From the NCBI GenBank assembly GCA_015059495.1, contig SVAI01000001.1, forward strand, positions 310,001 through 374,000: a stretch of DNA of 64,000 bases. Direction: 5' to 3'. Position 1 is the stretch's first letter. Each line of letters begins with the position of its first letter. This DNA is from Bacillota bacterium (GTDB lineage Bacteria; Bacillota_I; Bacilli_A; RF39; UBA660). Positions 10,793 through 20,199 of this stretch are shown here, one piece after another. The position numbers and the translations under genes are program-made. A model generated the notes under the pieces. The model was not told where the DNA came from. It worked only from the letters and a program-made list of their open reading frames with translations, and made no database searches.

Positions 10793-12229
10793 ATGCCAAG
10801 AAAAAAGAAAAATGAAAAATTATTTAAAGTAGCTACTACTATATGGTTTGTAACTATAATAGCACTAGTATTATTCATGTATACCATGTTAAGTCTTAAT
10901 GTACTTCCTGAAAAGTATTTAATAATAGGTTTCATTGTAATACTAGCAATTCATTTATTATATATGTTATGTATTAAATTAAAAAAGAAAGCACTAACTA
11001 TTATATTTAGTGTAGTAGCTGTTCTATTATCACTAGTTGAATTATTTGCTATATTCAAATTTGGTGATTTATTATCATTTATTAATCATAACTTTGGAAA
11101 TAATAAAACTACATATGTATATAACATAGTAGCTAAGAGTGATAGTAAATATAATTCAATTGATAATATTAAAAATATTAATATTTATTACTATAAAGAT
11201 CTAGATGATGATTCTAAATTAATAGATAAAGTTAAAGATTTAAAACTAGTTAATTATGATGGTAATGTATTTGATATGTTAAATGCCGTTACTAAAGATA
11301 ATGAAGTAGCACTAGTATCTAGTGCATTCTACGAAGTAATGATTGAAAATGATGAAAATTATGAATCTAATACTAAAATAATTGCTACATATTCTATTGA
11401 AGTAGAGGAAGAAGATCATAACGTAGATAAAGATATTACTAAAGATTCATTTCTATTATTTATTAATGGTATAGATACAAGAAGTGGAAAACTACCAGCT
11501 AGAAGTTTAAGTGATGTTAATATACTTATGGCTGTTAATCCAACTAAAAAAGAAATATTAATGGTTGCTACCCCAAGAGATTACTATGTACAAATACATG
11601 GCACAAAAGGATTAAAAGATAAATTAACTCACTCAGGTACATATGGTGGTGTTAAATCTACTATGGCTACTTTAGAAGATTTATATGATTTAAAAATAGA
11701 TCATTACATTAGAGTTAACTTTAATATGGTTATTAATCTAGTTGATGCTATTGGTGGTATAACTCTATATAATGATCAAAACTATAATATAACATGCCAT
11801 ACTAATCAATCTTGTACATTTAAACCGGGCAACAATACTGTTGATGGTAAATGTGCACTAGCATTTGCTAGAGAACGTTATGCTTATGCTACAGGTGATA
11901 AACATAGAGGTGAAAACCAAGAACAAGTTATATCTAAAGTATTTGAAAAGATTACATCATCATCTACTTTAATAAATGATTATTCTAAGATATTAAAAGC
12001 CTTAGATGGTACATTTGAAACTAGTTTAGAACAAGATGATATAACATCACTTGTTAAGATGCAAATAGATGATATGGCTAAATGGACTATTAATCAATAT
12101 AATGTATCTGGTACTGGTTCTCTAGAATATACATATTCTTATCCAAAACAAAAACTATGGGTTATGTTTGAAGATAAGAAAACAGTAGAAACAGCTAAAG
12201 AAAAAATAAAAGATGTATTAAATAAATAA
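10793..12229 (+). CDS. LCP (LytR-CpsA-Psr) family glycopolymer transferase
   Basis: LLFINGIDTRSGKLPARSLSDVNILMAVNPTKKEILMVATPRDYYVQIHG ... ALAFARERYAYATGDKHRGENQEQVI. Confidence 0.92.
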   Translation: MPRKKKNEKLFKVATTIWFVTIIALVLFMYTMLSLNVLPEKYLIIGFIVILAIHLLYMLCIKLKKKALTIIFSVVAVLLSLVELFAIFKFGDLLSFINHNFGNNKTTYVYNIVAKSDSKYNSIDNIKNINIYYYKDLDDDSKLIDKVKDLKLVNYDGNVFDMLNAVTKDNEVALVSSAFYEVMIENDENYESNTKIIATYSIEVEEEDHNVDKDITKDSFLLFINGIDTRSGKLPARSLSDVNILMAVNPTKKEILMVATPRDYYVQIHGTKGLKDKLTHSGTYGGVKSTMATLEDLYDLKIDHYIRVNFNMVINLVDAIGGITLYNDQNYNITCHTNQSCTFKPGNNTVDGKCALAFARERYAYATGDKHRGENQEQVISKVFEKITSSSTLINDYSKILKALDGTFETSLEQDDITSLVKMQIDDMAKWTINQYNVSGTGSLEYTYSYPKQKLWVMFEDKKTVETAKEKIKDVLNK

Positions 12230-12232
12230 AGT

Positions 12233-12262
12233 AAACAGGAATGTAAAACATTCCTGTTTTTA
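12233..12262 (+). terminator. Rho-independent terminator after LCP gene
   Basis: aaacaggaatgt-aaa-acattcctgttttta. Confidence 0.85.
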
Positions 12263-12270
12263 TTATGTAT

Positions 12271-12345
12271 TTATGTAAATAAATGTATAAATTTTAAAAA
12301 TAAAAAGGAAATTAAGAAGTTATCGATAATATATCTTATGAAGGG
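12271..12345 (+). repeat. dinD-leader direct repeat, copy A
   Basis: About 75 nt, about 3 mismatches to 14386-14460 by eye; ends ...gttatcgataatatatcttatgaaggg. Confidence 0.9.
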
Positions 12346-12384
12346 TAAATTAATAGTTTTGCTTCTAGGATGGTGGTGAGATAT

Positions 12385-12863
12385 ATGAATAATAAAGATA
12401 ATATATTCGAAAGTATTAAACATATCGATGAGAATGGTAATGAATATTGGCTAGCCAGGGAATTATCAAAAAAATTAGATTATACTGAATGGAGAAACTT
12501 TAAAAAGATTATAAAAAAGGCAATTATTAATTGTGAGAATAGTGAACTTAACAAAACTAACCATTTTGTTGAGTTCAACAAAATGGTTAATATTGGTTCA
12601 AACACATCCAGAAAAATAAATGACTACAAACTATCACGTTATGCATGTTATTTGATTTCTCAAAAAAGAAAAGCAAATGTGAAGTTAATGACCATTATGC
12701 CAACATTGGCAAAATGGTACAAATCGGTAGAAAGGTTAGAAAGACAATAGAAGATATCGGAGGTACCATGCCAGAAAACCTACCAACTCCAAATAAAAGT
12801 ATTAAGCAAATAGAAAAAGATAGTATCAAAATAATTACAGGAGGTTCAAATGAATTATTATGA
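12385..12863 (+). pseudogene. dinD: Decayed dinD (DNA-damage-inducible protein D) copy with internal deletion and frameshift
   Basis: N-terminus (NIFESIKHIDENGNEYWLARELSKKLDYTEWRNFKKIIKKAI) matches 14471-15292; C-terminus continues in another frame (GRKVRKTIEDIGGTMPENLPTPNKSIKQIEKDS); central region missing. Confidence 0.85.
12558..12589. repeat. Near-perfect palindrome inside dinD pseudogene
   Basis: taaccattttgttga-gt-tcaacaaaatggtta: 15-bp arms, 2-nt centre. Confidence 0.95.
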
Positions 12864-13749
12864 AGAAATAAAAGATAAACTAATAGATGTAGAAATACAA
12901 AACAAAGTAAAGGATTATTCTAAAAATAAATATACCCTAGAAAAGTATTATGAAATAGGCAAACTATTAATTGAAGCACAAGGTGGAGAAAAAAGAGCAA
13001 AATATGGTGATGGGTTAATTAAGGAATATTCTGATAGATTAATTAATGAATTAGGAGAAAAATATAATACAACATTATTAAAAAGAACTAGAAATTTCTA
13101 TATGATAATTGAAAAAGGTGCGCAAGTGGCGCACCAATTGTCTTGGTCTCATTATGTGGAATTATTATCTTTAAAAGATATTAATGCAATTAATTATTAT
13201 ATTAATAAGTGTAATACAAATAGTTTATCTAGAAATAAACTAAGAGAATTAATAAAATCAAAAGAATATGAAAGGTTACCAGATAGTACTAAAAATAAAA
13301 TAGTAACTAAAGAAAATATTAATATAACAGATATAGTACCAAACCCAATCATTATTAATAATCCTAATAATATTGATGTAATAAAAGAAAAGGTATTAGA
13401 ACAATTAATACTTGAAGATATACCATCTTTTTTAAAACAATTGGGTAATGGTTTTACTTTCATAGATAATGAATATCCAATATCTATTGATGGTATATAT
13501 AACTACATAGATTTACTATTATTTAACATAGATTTTAATTGTTATGTAGTAATAGAATTAAAACTTAATAAATTAAATAAAGATAACATTGGTCAAATTC
13601 TATGTTATATGAATTATATAGATAACAATCTAAAGAAAATAAATCATAATAAAACAGTTGGTATTATTTTAACTAAAAAAGATAATCATTTTGTAGCAGA
13701 ATACTGTAGTAACTATAATATTCTATCTAGAGAGTATGTAATTTGTTAA
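12850..13749 (+). CDS. YhcG/DUF1016-family PDDEXK nuclease domain protein
   Basis: YYEIGKLLIEAQGGEKRAKYGDGLIKEYSDRL ... QLSWSHYVELLSLKD ... YIDLLLFNIDFNCYVVIELKL. Confidence 0.85.
   Translation: MNYYEEIKDKLIDVEIQNKVKDYSKNKYTLEKYYEIGKLLIEAQGGEKRAKYGDGLIKEYSDRLINELGEKYNTTLLKRTRNFYMIIEKGAQVAHQLSWSHYVELLSLKDINAINYYINKCNTNSLSRNKLRELIKSKEYERLPDSTKNKIVTKENINITDIVPNPIIINNPNNIDVIKEKVLEQLILEDIPSFLKQLGNGFTFIDNEYPISIDGIYNYIDLLLFNIDFNCYVVIELKLNKLNKDNIGQILCYMNYIDNNLKKINHNKTVGIILTKKDNHFVAEYCSNYNILSREYVIC
13117..13135. repeat. GC-rich palindrome inside yhcG-like gene
   Basis: ggtgcgc-aagtg-gcgcacc in an otherwise very AT-rich gene. Confidence 0.9.
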
Positions 13750-13795
13750 ATAACTAAATACGTGGTAAAATATTATCTAGATTTTAGGTGATAAA

Positions 13796-14377
13796 ATGAA
13801 AAAGAAAATAATTATATCAATTATTATGTTTATATGTGTAGTCCTTGCAGGACTAACAATATATAACTTTTCTTCTATGGATGCTAAAGAATCAAATAGT
13901 GGTTCTGAGGGAACCATATCTAATACAATTAAAAATATCTTAAATATAACAAATGAATATCAAATAACTAATTCTCATCCAGATCAGGAAAAATTAGATC
14001 ATGCTACACAACTTCTTAATAAACCGATGAGAAAAGTAATGCACTTTAGTGTTTATTTTGTACTTGCTGTAGTATTAATGATATTTATTAATTATTTATT
14101 TAATAATAAAAGATATATCATATCATTTATGATTACATTAATATTATGTGTTGGATTTGCTTATTCAGATGAATATCATCAAACCCTAGTTGAAGGAAGA
14201 ACTGGTCAATACCAAGATGTAGTAATAGATTCATCCGGTGCTACATTTGGTTGCTTAGCATATGGAACATATTACCTAGCATACTTTATGGGAAGAAGAA
14301 GAGAACAAAAAGATATTATTGAAAACGCACTAAAGAAAGTGCAAAGAGAAGAGAAAGTAAATAAAAGCGTCAAGTGA
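13796..14377 (+). CDS. VanZ family membrane protein
   Basis: RKVMHFSVYFVLAVVLMIF ... AYSDEYHQTLVEGRTGQYQDVVIDSSGATFG. Confidence 0.85.
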   Translation: MKKKIIISIIMFICVVLAGLTIYNFSSMDAKESNSGSEGTISNTIKNILNITNEYQITNSHPDQEKLDHATQLLNKPMRKVMHFSVYFVLAVVLMIFINYLFNNKRYIISFMITLILCVGFAYSDEYHQTLVEGRTGQYQDVVIDSSGATFGCLAYGTYYLAYFMGRRREQKDIIENALKKVQREEKVNKSVK

Positions 14378-14387
14378 CGCTTTTTTT
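14363..14387 (+). terminator. Terminator overlapping the stop codon of the VanZ gene
   Basis: aaagcgtc-aagt-gacgcttttttt. Confidence 0.85.
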
Positions 14388-14460
14388 ATGTAAAAAAATG
14401 TATAAATTTAAAAAATAAAAAGGAAATTAAAAAGTTATCGATAATATATCTTATGAAGGG
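14386..14460 (+). repeat. dinD-leader direct repeat, copy B
   Basis: Near-identical to 12271-12345. Confidence 0.9.
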
Positions 14461-14470
14461 AGAATTTAAA

Positions 14471-15292
14471 ATGAAAGAAATAATGAACACAAATAGCATA
14501 TTTGAAAACATTAAACATGTTGATGAAGAAGGAAAGGAATACTGGCTAGCTAGGGAGTTGCAAATGGCACTTGGATACAAAGAATGGAGGTATTTTAAAT
14601 CAATAATAGAGAAAGCAATAGACTCATGCAGAAATAGCGAATTTGACATAAGTTGTCATTTTGGTGCTGACACCAAAATATCAACTATATGTAAAGGTTA
14701 TACTAGAGAATTAACAGATTACAAACTGTCACGCTATGCCTGTTATTTGATAGCACAAAATGGAAATCCTAGATTAAAAACTATTGCTCTAGCCCAAACT
14801 TACTTTGCTATACAAACTAGAAAACAAGAACTTAGTGAACTAGATTATAATTCTTTAACTGAAGATGAAAAAAGATTATATCAAAGAAGATTAACTAGGA
14901 AGGGTAATTATAATTTAAATCAAACGGCTAAAGAAGCAGGAGTCAAGAACTTCGATAAGTTTCATAATGCTGGATATAAAGGATTATATAATGGTGAAAC
15001 AGCAGATGATATAGCAAGAAGAAAGAAACTAAGATATAGAGAAGAAATATTAGATAATATGGGAAGTGAAGAACTAGCAGCCAATCTTTTTAGAATTACT
15101 CAAACTGAATCTAAACTTAAAAGAGATAATATTAAAGGTGAAAATAACGCTAATAATACTCATTATAAGATGGGTAAAGATATAAGAAACTTTATTAAAA
15201 AACAAGGTGGAACAATGCCAGAAGATTTACCTAAACCAAATAGTAGTTTAAAAGAACTAGAAAAGACTAATAAATTAATCGATAAGAATTGA
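14471..15292 (+). CDS. dinD: DNA damage-inducible protein D
   Basis: NIKHVDEEGKEYWLARELQMALGYKEWRYFKSIIEKA ... LSRYACYLIAQNGNPRLKTIALAQTYFAIQTRKQE ... IRNFIKKQGGTMPEDLPKPNSSLKELEK. Confidence 0.9.
   Translation: MKEIMNTNSIFENIKHVDEEGKEYWLARELQMALGYKEWRYFKSIIEKAIDSCRNSEFDISCHFGADTKISTICKGYTRELTDYKLSRYACYLIAQNGNPRLKTIALAQTYFAIQTRKQELSELDYNSLTEDEKRLYQRRLTRKGNYNLNQTAKEAGVKNFDKFHNAGYKGLYNGETADDIARRKKLRYREEILDNMGSEELAANLFRITQTESKLKRDNIKGENNANNTHYKMGKDIRNFIKKQGGTMPEDLPKPNSSLKELEKTNKLIDKN
14651..14686. repeat. Palindrome inside dinD at the codon position equivalent to 12558-12589
   Basis: agttg-tc-attttggtg-ctga-caccaaaat-at-caact: 5 bp + 2x2 internal loop + 9 bp. Confidence 0.85.
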
Positions 15293-15335
15293 GTTTTTAT
15301 GTGTTTTATGTTAATATAAACTTGGGTGAAGTAAT

Positions 15336-15581
15336 ATGGATAAAACAGTACTTTTTGATGTTGAAGAAATTAAAAATGCTTCAATTAAAGAAACTTTAAA
15401 GGAAGTTTATGAATCTCTAAAAGAAAGAGGATATAATCCAATTAACCAATTAACTGGATACTTAATTACTGGTGATCCAGGATATATTTCTAATTATCAA
15501 AATGCTAGAACTAAAATATCTAGTATTGATAGATCAGAATTAGTAGCAGTTATTGTTAAGGATTATTTAAAGATTAAATGA
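15336..15581 (+). CDS. IreB family regulatory phosphoprotein (DUF965/YrzL)
   Basis: ALKEVYESLKERGYNPINQLTGYLITGDPGYISNYQNAR-type sequence (read KETLKEVYESLKERGYNPINQLTGYLITGDPGYISNYQNAR). Confidence 0.93.
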   Translation: MDKTVLFDVEEIKNASIKETLKEVYESLKERGYNPINQLTGYLITGDPGYISNYQNARTKISSIDRSELVAVIVKDYLKIK

Positions 15582-16006
15582 GAGTATTAGCTCTAGATTT
15601 AGGTACTAAAACTCTAGGTCTTGCTATTACTGATGCTAGTGCAACAATTTCTTATCCATTAACTACCTTAAGATATAACAATGAAGATTATATGTATTTA
15701 GTTAATGAACTAAAGAAAATAATCGAAGAGAAGAAAGTAGAATTGTTAGTACTAGGCTTACCAAAGAATATGGACAATACTCTTGGTTTTGCAAGCCAAA
15801 GAAGTTTAAACTTTAAAAAAGTATTAGAAGAAAATATAGATTTAGAAGTAGTTCTAGTAGATGAAAGATTATCTACAGTATCTGCTGAAAATATATTAAT
15901 TGAAAGTAATATGAGAAGAGAAAACAGAAAGAAAGTAATAGATAGTGTAGCAGCTACTATTATTCTTGATACATATTTAGGAAGTGTTAAAAATGAACAA
16001 AAATAG
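15578..16006 (+). CDS. ruvX: Holliday junction resolvase-like RuvX/YqgF
   Basis: RVLALDLGTKTLGLAITDA ... LVLGLPKNMDNTLG ... VDERLSTVSAE. Confidence 0.93.
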   Translation: MRVLALDLGTKTLGLAITDASATISYPLTTLRYNNEDYMYLVNELKKIIEEKKVELLVLGLPKNMDNTLGFASQRSLNFKKVLEENIDLEVVLVDERLSTVSAENILIESNMRRENRKKVIDSVAATIILDTYLGSVKNEQK

Positions 16007-16250
16007 TCAAATGATATTACAAGATGAAGCAGGTAAAGAACTAGAAGTAGATATATTATTTACTTTTGAGTCAAAAGTAAATAATAAAACTTATATAGTA
16101 TATACAGATCACTCAACAGATAGTGATGGACAAGAAAAAGTATTCGCAGGCATTTATGATAAGAATGATGAAATACTTAATCCAATCGAAGATAAAGATG
16201 ATTACATTTTAATAGAAAATATCTTATCTTCAATAGATAGTAAAAAATAG
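15984..16250 (+). CDS. DUF1292 family protein (YrzB-like)
   Basis: Synteny after ruvX; ELEVDILFTFESKVNNKTYIVYTDHSTDSDGQEKVFAGIYD. Confidence 0.8.
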   Translation: MLKMNKNSQMILQDEAGKELEVDILFTFESKVNNKTYIVYTDHSTDSDGQEKVFAGIYDKNDEILNPIEDKDDYILIENILSSIDSKK

Positions 16251-16258
16251 GTGATAAT

Positions 16259-17485
16259 ATGAAAAAGAAGTTAATAATAGGGGTAATTAGTGCGTTAGCA
16301 CTAATTTTAATAATTTTAGTAACTTATTACCATGTTAATTTAGGACCAGTAAAAGGAAACTACAATACTACTTTTACAATCAACAATGGTGAAAGTGCAA
16401 CAAAGATAATTAAGAGATTAAAAGATGAAAAACTAATAAGAAGTGAATTAATAACTAAATTATTTTGCTACTTAAATAATTCCACATCATTTCAAGCAGG
16501 AGACTATGAAATAAACCAAAATATGAATGTTAATACAATTATATATAAATTTAACAATGGCGACGTAGTTAAGAATGTATTTACTTTAAAATTAGTTGAA
16601 GGTAAAAGACTAGTTGATTATATTGATAAAATATCTTTAACATTGGCTGTATCAAATAACATGGATGATGAATTAAAAGGTGTTATACAAACTTCAGATA
16701 TAGCTGAAACTAAAATATTAGCTAGTATTGAAGAATTAGATAAAGTAATTAAAAAATATATTTTATCTATAGACGATAGCACATCTATAACTAATAAAGA
16801 AGAAATAATAAAGAAAGATTATGAAGAATATAAAGAAGAATTAACTGAATTATTAAAAAATAAAGAATATTTGAGTAGTTTAGTTGATAATTATTGGTTT
16901 ATTGATGAATCTATATTAAATGATAAGATATATTATCCTCTAGAAGGTTATTTATATCCGGATACATATCAATTTAAAAAAGGAGCAGGAGTAAAAGATG
17001 TAGTTGATAAACTAATATCAACTTTAAATACTAAAATTACGCCATATAAAGAAGATATTGAAAAATCAAAATATTCATTTCACGAATTACTTACTTTATC
17101 ATCAATCATTGAAGCAGAAGCTGCAACTGATGATGATAGAAAGTTAGTCTCAGGAGTATTCTATAACAGACTAAAAGATGGATGGTCACTAGGTAGTGAT
17201 GTAACATCATACTATGGAGTACATAAAACATTTACAGATACAATACTATATACAGACTTAATAGATTGTAATCCATATAATACTAGAGGCAATTGTGTTA
17301 AAGGATTACCTATAGGACCAATTAATAGTCCTTCATTTAGTTCAATATATGCAAGTATTCATCCTACAGATAATGATTATTATTTCTTTGTAGCAGATAA
17401 GACTAAAAAAGTATATTTTTCTAAGACAAGTGAAGAGCAAGGAAGAGTAATTCAAGATTTAAAAAATAAGGGTTTATGGTTATAA
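16259..17485 (+). CDS. mltG: Endolytic transglycosylase MltG (YceG-like)
   Basis: TLSSIIEAEAATDDDRKLVSGVFYNRLKDGWSLGSDVT ... YNTRGNCVKGLPIGPINSPSFSSIYASIHP. Confidence 0.93.
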   Translation: MKKKLIIGVISALALILIILVTYYHVNLGPVKGNYNTTFTINNGESATKIIKRLKDEKLIRSELITKLFCYLNNSTSFQAGDYEINQNMNVNTIIYKFNNGDVVKNVFTLKLVEGKRLVDYIDKISLTLAVSNNMDDELKGVIQTSDIAETKILASIEELDKVIKKYILSIDDSTSITNKEEIIKKDYEEYKEELTELLKNKEYLSSLVDNYWFIDESILNDKIYYPLEGYLYPDTYQFKKGAGVKDVVDKLISTLNTKITPYKEDIEKSKYSFHELLTLSSIIEAEAATDDDRKLVSGVFYNRLKDGWSLGSDVTSYYGVHKTFTDTILYTDLIDCNPYNTRGNCVKGLPIGPINSPSFSSIYASIHPTDNDYYFFVADKTKKVYFSKTSEEQGRVIQDLKNKGLWL

Positions 17486-17497
17486 AAAAATAAATAT

Positions 17498-17526
17498 TTT
17501 ACAAATTAATATTTTATTGGTATAAT
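17498..17526 (+). promoter_or_regulatory. Sigma-A-type promoter
   Basis: TTTACA - 17 nt - TATAAT upstream of 17607. Confidence 0.75.
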
Positions 17527-17606
17527 TATGTACCGATGGCGAAAATGCTATAAATAACATATTTTATGATAATTAATAAAATATAGTAAAGAAGGAGAAA
17601 TGTTAT

Positions 17607-18197
17607 ATGCAAGGTTTAATAAAGGAAATGGAACACTATGCACAAGAAAACAATGTTCCAATTATCCAAAAAGAATCAATTGTATATATTATGAAGTATA
17701 TTAAAGAACATAATATCAAATCAATACTAGAAATAGGAAGTGCAATCGGTTATTCAGCAATATTAATGGCATCAGTTAGTGATGATATTAAGCTTACTAC
17801 TATAGAAAGAGATCAAACTAGATACATGGAATGTTTAAAGAACATTAAGAAGAGTGAAATGGAAAAGAAAATTACAGTTCTATACCAAGACGCTTTAGAA
17901 GTTAATTTAACAGGTGTATCATATGATCTAATATTTATTGACGCTGCTAAAGGTCAAAATATTAACTTCTTCGAAAAGTATAAAAACTTCTTAAATGAAG
18001 GTGGAACTATTATTACTGATAATATGGATTTCCATGGTATGGTTGGTAAGAGTTCAGAAATTGAAAGTAAGAACTTAAGAGAATTAGTTCAAAAAATAGA
18101 AAATTATATTGAATATTTAAAAAACAACGATGAATTTAATACAGAGTTTTTAAGTATTGGTGATGGTTTAAGTGTTAGTACAAGAAAAGAAGACTAA
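17607..18197 (+). CDS. O-methyltransferase (YrrM-like)
   Basis: ILEIGSAIGYSAILMASVS ... YDLIFIDAAKGQN ... GGTIITDNMDFHGMV. Confidence 0.88.
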   Translation: MQGLIKEMEHYAQENNVPIIQKESIVYIMKYIKEHNIKSILEIGSAIGYSAILMASVSDDIKLTTIERDQTRYMECLKNIKKSEMEKKITVLYQDALEVNLTGVSYDLIFIDAAKGQNINFFEKYKNFLNEGGTIITDNMDFHGMVGKSSEIESKNLRELVQKIENYIEYLKNNDEFNTEFLSIGDGLSVSTRKED

Positions 18198-18972
18198 AAT
18201 ATTAGTATCAATTAATAATATAGAAGATATTGCAGAATATAAGAAAGTGGGAGTAACTACTTTCCTTTTTGCGCTTAAAGACTATAGTGTTGGTTATGAA
18301 AATACCTATACTATTGATGAAATTAATAATATTAATGAAAAGAAATATGTACTTATTAATAGATTATTAAATACTAAAGAAATAGAAGAATTAAAGAGTA
18401 TTATTAATACTATTAAATGTGATGGATTTATCTTTGAAGATGTTGGTTTAATTAATAATATTAATGATACTTACGAAAAGATATTATTTATTAATCACTT
18501 TAATACTAATAGTAGTACTATTAATACATGGTTAACTTATTGTGACAGTGTAGTATTATCTTCTGAATTAACTTATGATGAATATAAAACTATATTATCT
18601 AAAGTTAATAAGAGTGTAGTATTAAATACTTTTGGATACAATCAAGTAATGTATTCTAAAAGAAGTCTATTAACTAATTATAATGAACATTTTAATCAAG
18701 ATAAAACATATAAAAATACAATTAAAGATAAAAATAGTGAACTTAGATTTAAAATATTAGAACAAAATGGTGAAACTATTGTATTATCTAATTCTATTTT
18801 TAATGGATCACGTTTATTTAATTTAGATAATGTTAAATATTATATGTTTAATACATCTTATATAAATATAGATGATGTTATTAATTTTATTAATACTGGT
18901 AATATAGATAATAGTGATGAAGGTTTCTTAGATAAACCATCATTCTATAAATTGAAAGGGGGTAATAAATAA
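18172..18972 (+). CDS. U32-peptidase-like protein (YrrN/TrhP1-like, divergent)
   Basis: Position immediately before the U32 gene as in yrrN-yrrO; VVLNTFGYNQVMYSKRSLLTNYNEHF. Confidence 0.65.
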   Translation: MLVQEKKTKILVSINNIEDIAEYKKVGVTTFLFALKDYSVGYENTYTIDEINNINEKKYVLINRLLNTKEIEELKSIINTIKCDGFIFEDVGLINNINDTYEKILFINHFNTNSSTINTWLTYCDSVVLSSELTYDEYKTILSKVNKSVVLNTFGYNQVMYSKRSLLTNYNEHFNQDKTYKNTIKDKNSELRFKILEQNGETIVLSNSIFNGSRLFNLDNVKYYMFNTSYINIDDVINFINTGNIDNSDEGFLDKPSFYKLKGGNK

Positions 18973-20165
18973 TGGTAGAATTATTATCTCCAGCAGGTGA
19001 TTTAGAGAGATTAAAGTTTGCGTTTATGTATGGTGCTGATGCCGTATACATTGGTGGTCAAAACTATTCTCTAAGAGCTAATGCTAAAAACTTTTCAATT
19101 GATGATATAAAAGAGGGAGTTACTTTTGCTCACTCACTAAATAAAAAAGTATATGTAACAGTTAATATAGTATTTCATGAAGATGACTTAGAAGGTATTA
19201 AAGAATACTTACTAAAACTAGATGAAATAGGAGTAGATGCTATTATCGTCAGTGATATAGCAATAATGAAACTACATCAAGATTTAGGACTAAAGCTAGA
19301 ACTTCATATTTCAACACAAAGTAGTGTTTTAAATCATGAAGCAGTTAAGTTCTATCAAAGTCTAGGTGCTAAGCGTATTGTTTTAGCCCGTGAAGCATCA
19401 CGCGATGATATCAAAACAATTAAAGATGAAACAGGTGCCGATTTAGAGTGCTTCGTTCATGGAGCAATGTGTACGTCTACATCAGGTAGATGCGTATTAT
19501 CAAACTATGCTACACTACGTGATTCAAACCGTGGCGGATGTGTTCAAGTTTGTCGTTTTATCTTTGATATTAATTCAAGTGATAAACCATTTTCTATTAC
19601 ACCAAAAGATTTAAATATGGTAGTTAACGTACCTGAAATGATAAACATTGGTGTTAACTCATTTAAAGTAGAGGGTAGAATGCGTTCTATATACTATATT
19701 GCAACAGTTATTAAAACTTATAGAGAAATTATTGATAAAACATTAAATAATTCTTTAACTGATGCATATATTAAATATTATCAAGCAATATTAAATAGAT
19801 GTGCTAATAGAGATAGTGCTCCTCAATTCTTTAATAGAAAACCTACTAAAGATGAACAATACTATCTAGGAAGGCAAGAAGAATCTAACCAAGATTTCCT
19901 AGGATTAATCCTAGATTATAATAAAGAAACTAAAGAAGTAACTATTGAAGAGCGAAACTTCTTTACTGAAGGTACTGTAGTAGAGTTCTTTGGACCAAAC
20001 TTAGATACTCAAGAATTTACTTTAGGTACTATCTATGATGAAAATAATAATGAAGTTGATGCAGCTAGACATCCAAGAGGAATATATAAGTTTAAGTGCG
20101 ATATTGAACTTACTCCAAACTCTATGATGAGGCTGAAAAACATTGACATTAGGGACTTTTTGTAG
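18972..20165 (+). CDS. U32 family peptidase / tRNA hydroxylation protein (YrrO/TrhP-like)
   Basis: ELLSPAGDLERLKFAFMYGADAVYIGGQNYSLRANAKNFS ... ECFVHGAMCTSTSGRCVLSNY. Confidence 0.92.
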   Translation: MVELLSPAGDLERLKFAFMYGADAVYIGGQNYSLRANAKNFSIDDIKEGVTFAHSLNKKVYVTVNIVFHEDDLEGIKEYLLKLDEIGVDAIIVSDIAIMKLHQDLGLKLELHISTQSSVLNHEAVKFYQSLGAKRIVLAREASRDDIKTIKDETGADLECFVHGAMCTSTSGRCVLSNYATLRDSNRGGCVQVCRFIFDINSSDKPFSITPKDLNMVVNVPEMINIGVNSFKVEGRMRSIYYIATVIKTYREIIDKTLNNSLTDAYIKYYQAILNRCANRDSAPQFFNRKPTKDEQYYLGRQEESNQDFLGLILDYNKETKEVTIEERNFFTEGTVVEFFGPNLDTQEFTLGTIYDENNNEVDAARHPRGIYKFKCDIELTPNSMMRLKNIDIRDFL

Positions 20166-20199
20166 TATCCTTATGTCATTATATGTGTAAGGTGATGAA

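Noticed and set aside
12645-12863. ORF of 72 aa in the track
   Set aside because: It is the out-of-frame C-terminal part of the dinD pseudogene, not a separate gene.
14386-14649. Minus-strand ORF (87 aa) across the dinD leader
   Set aside because: Antisense to dinD and its leader; open frame reflects AT-rich sequence.
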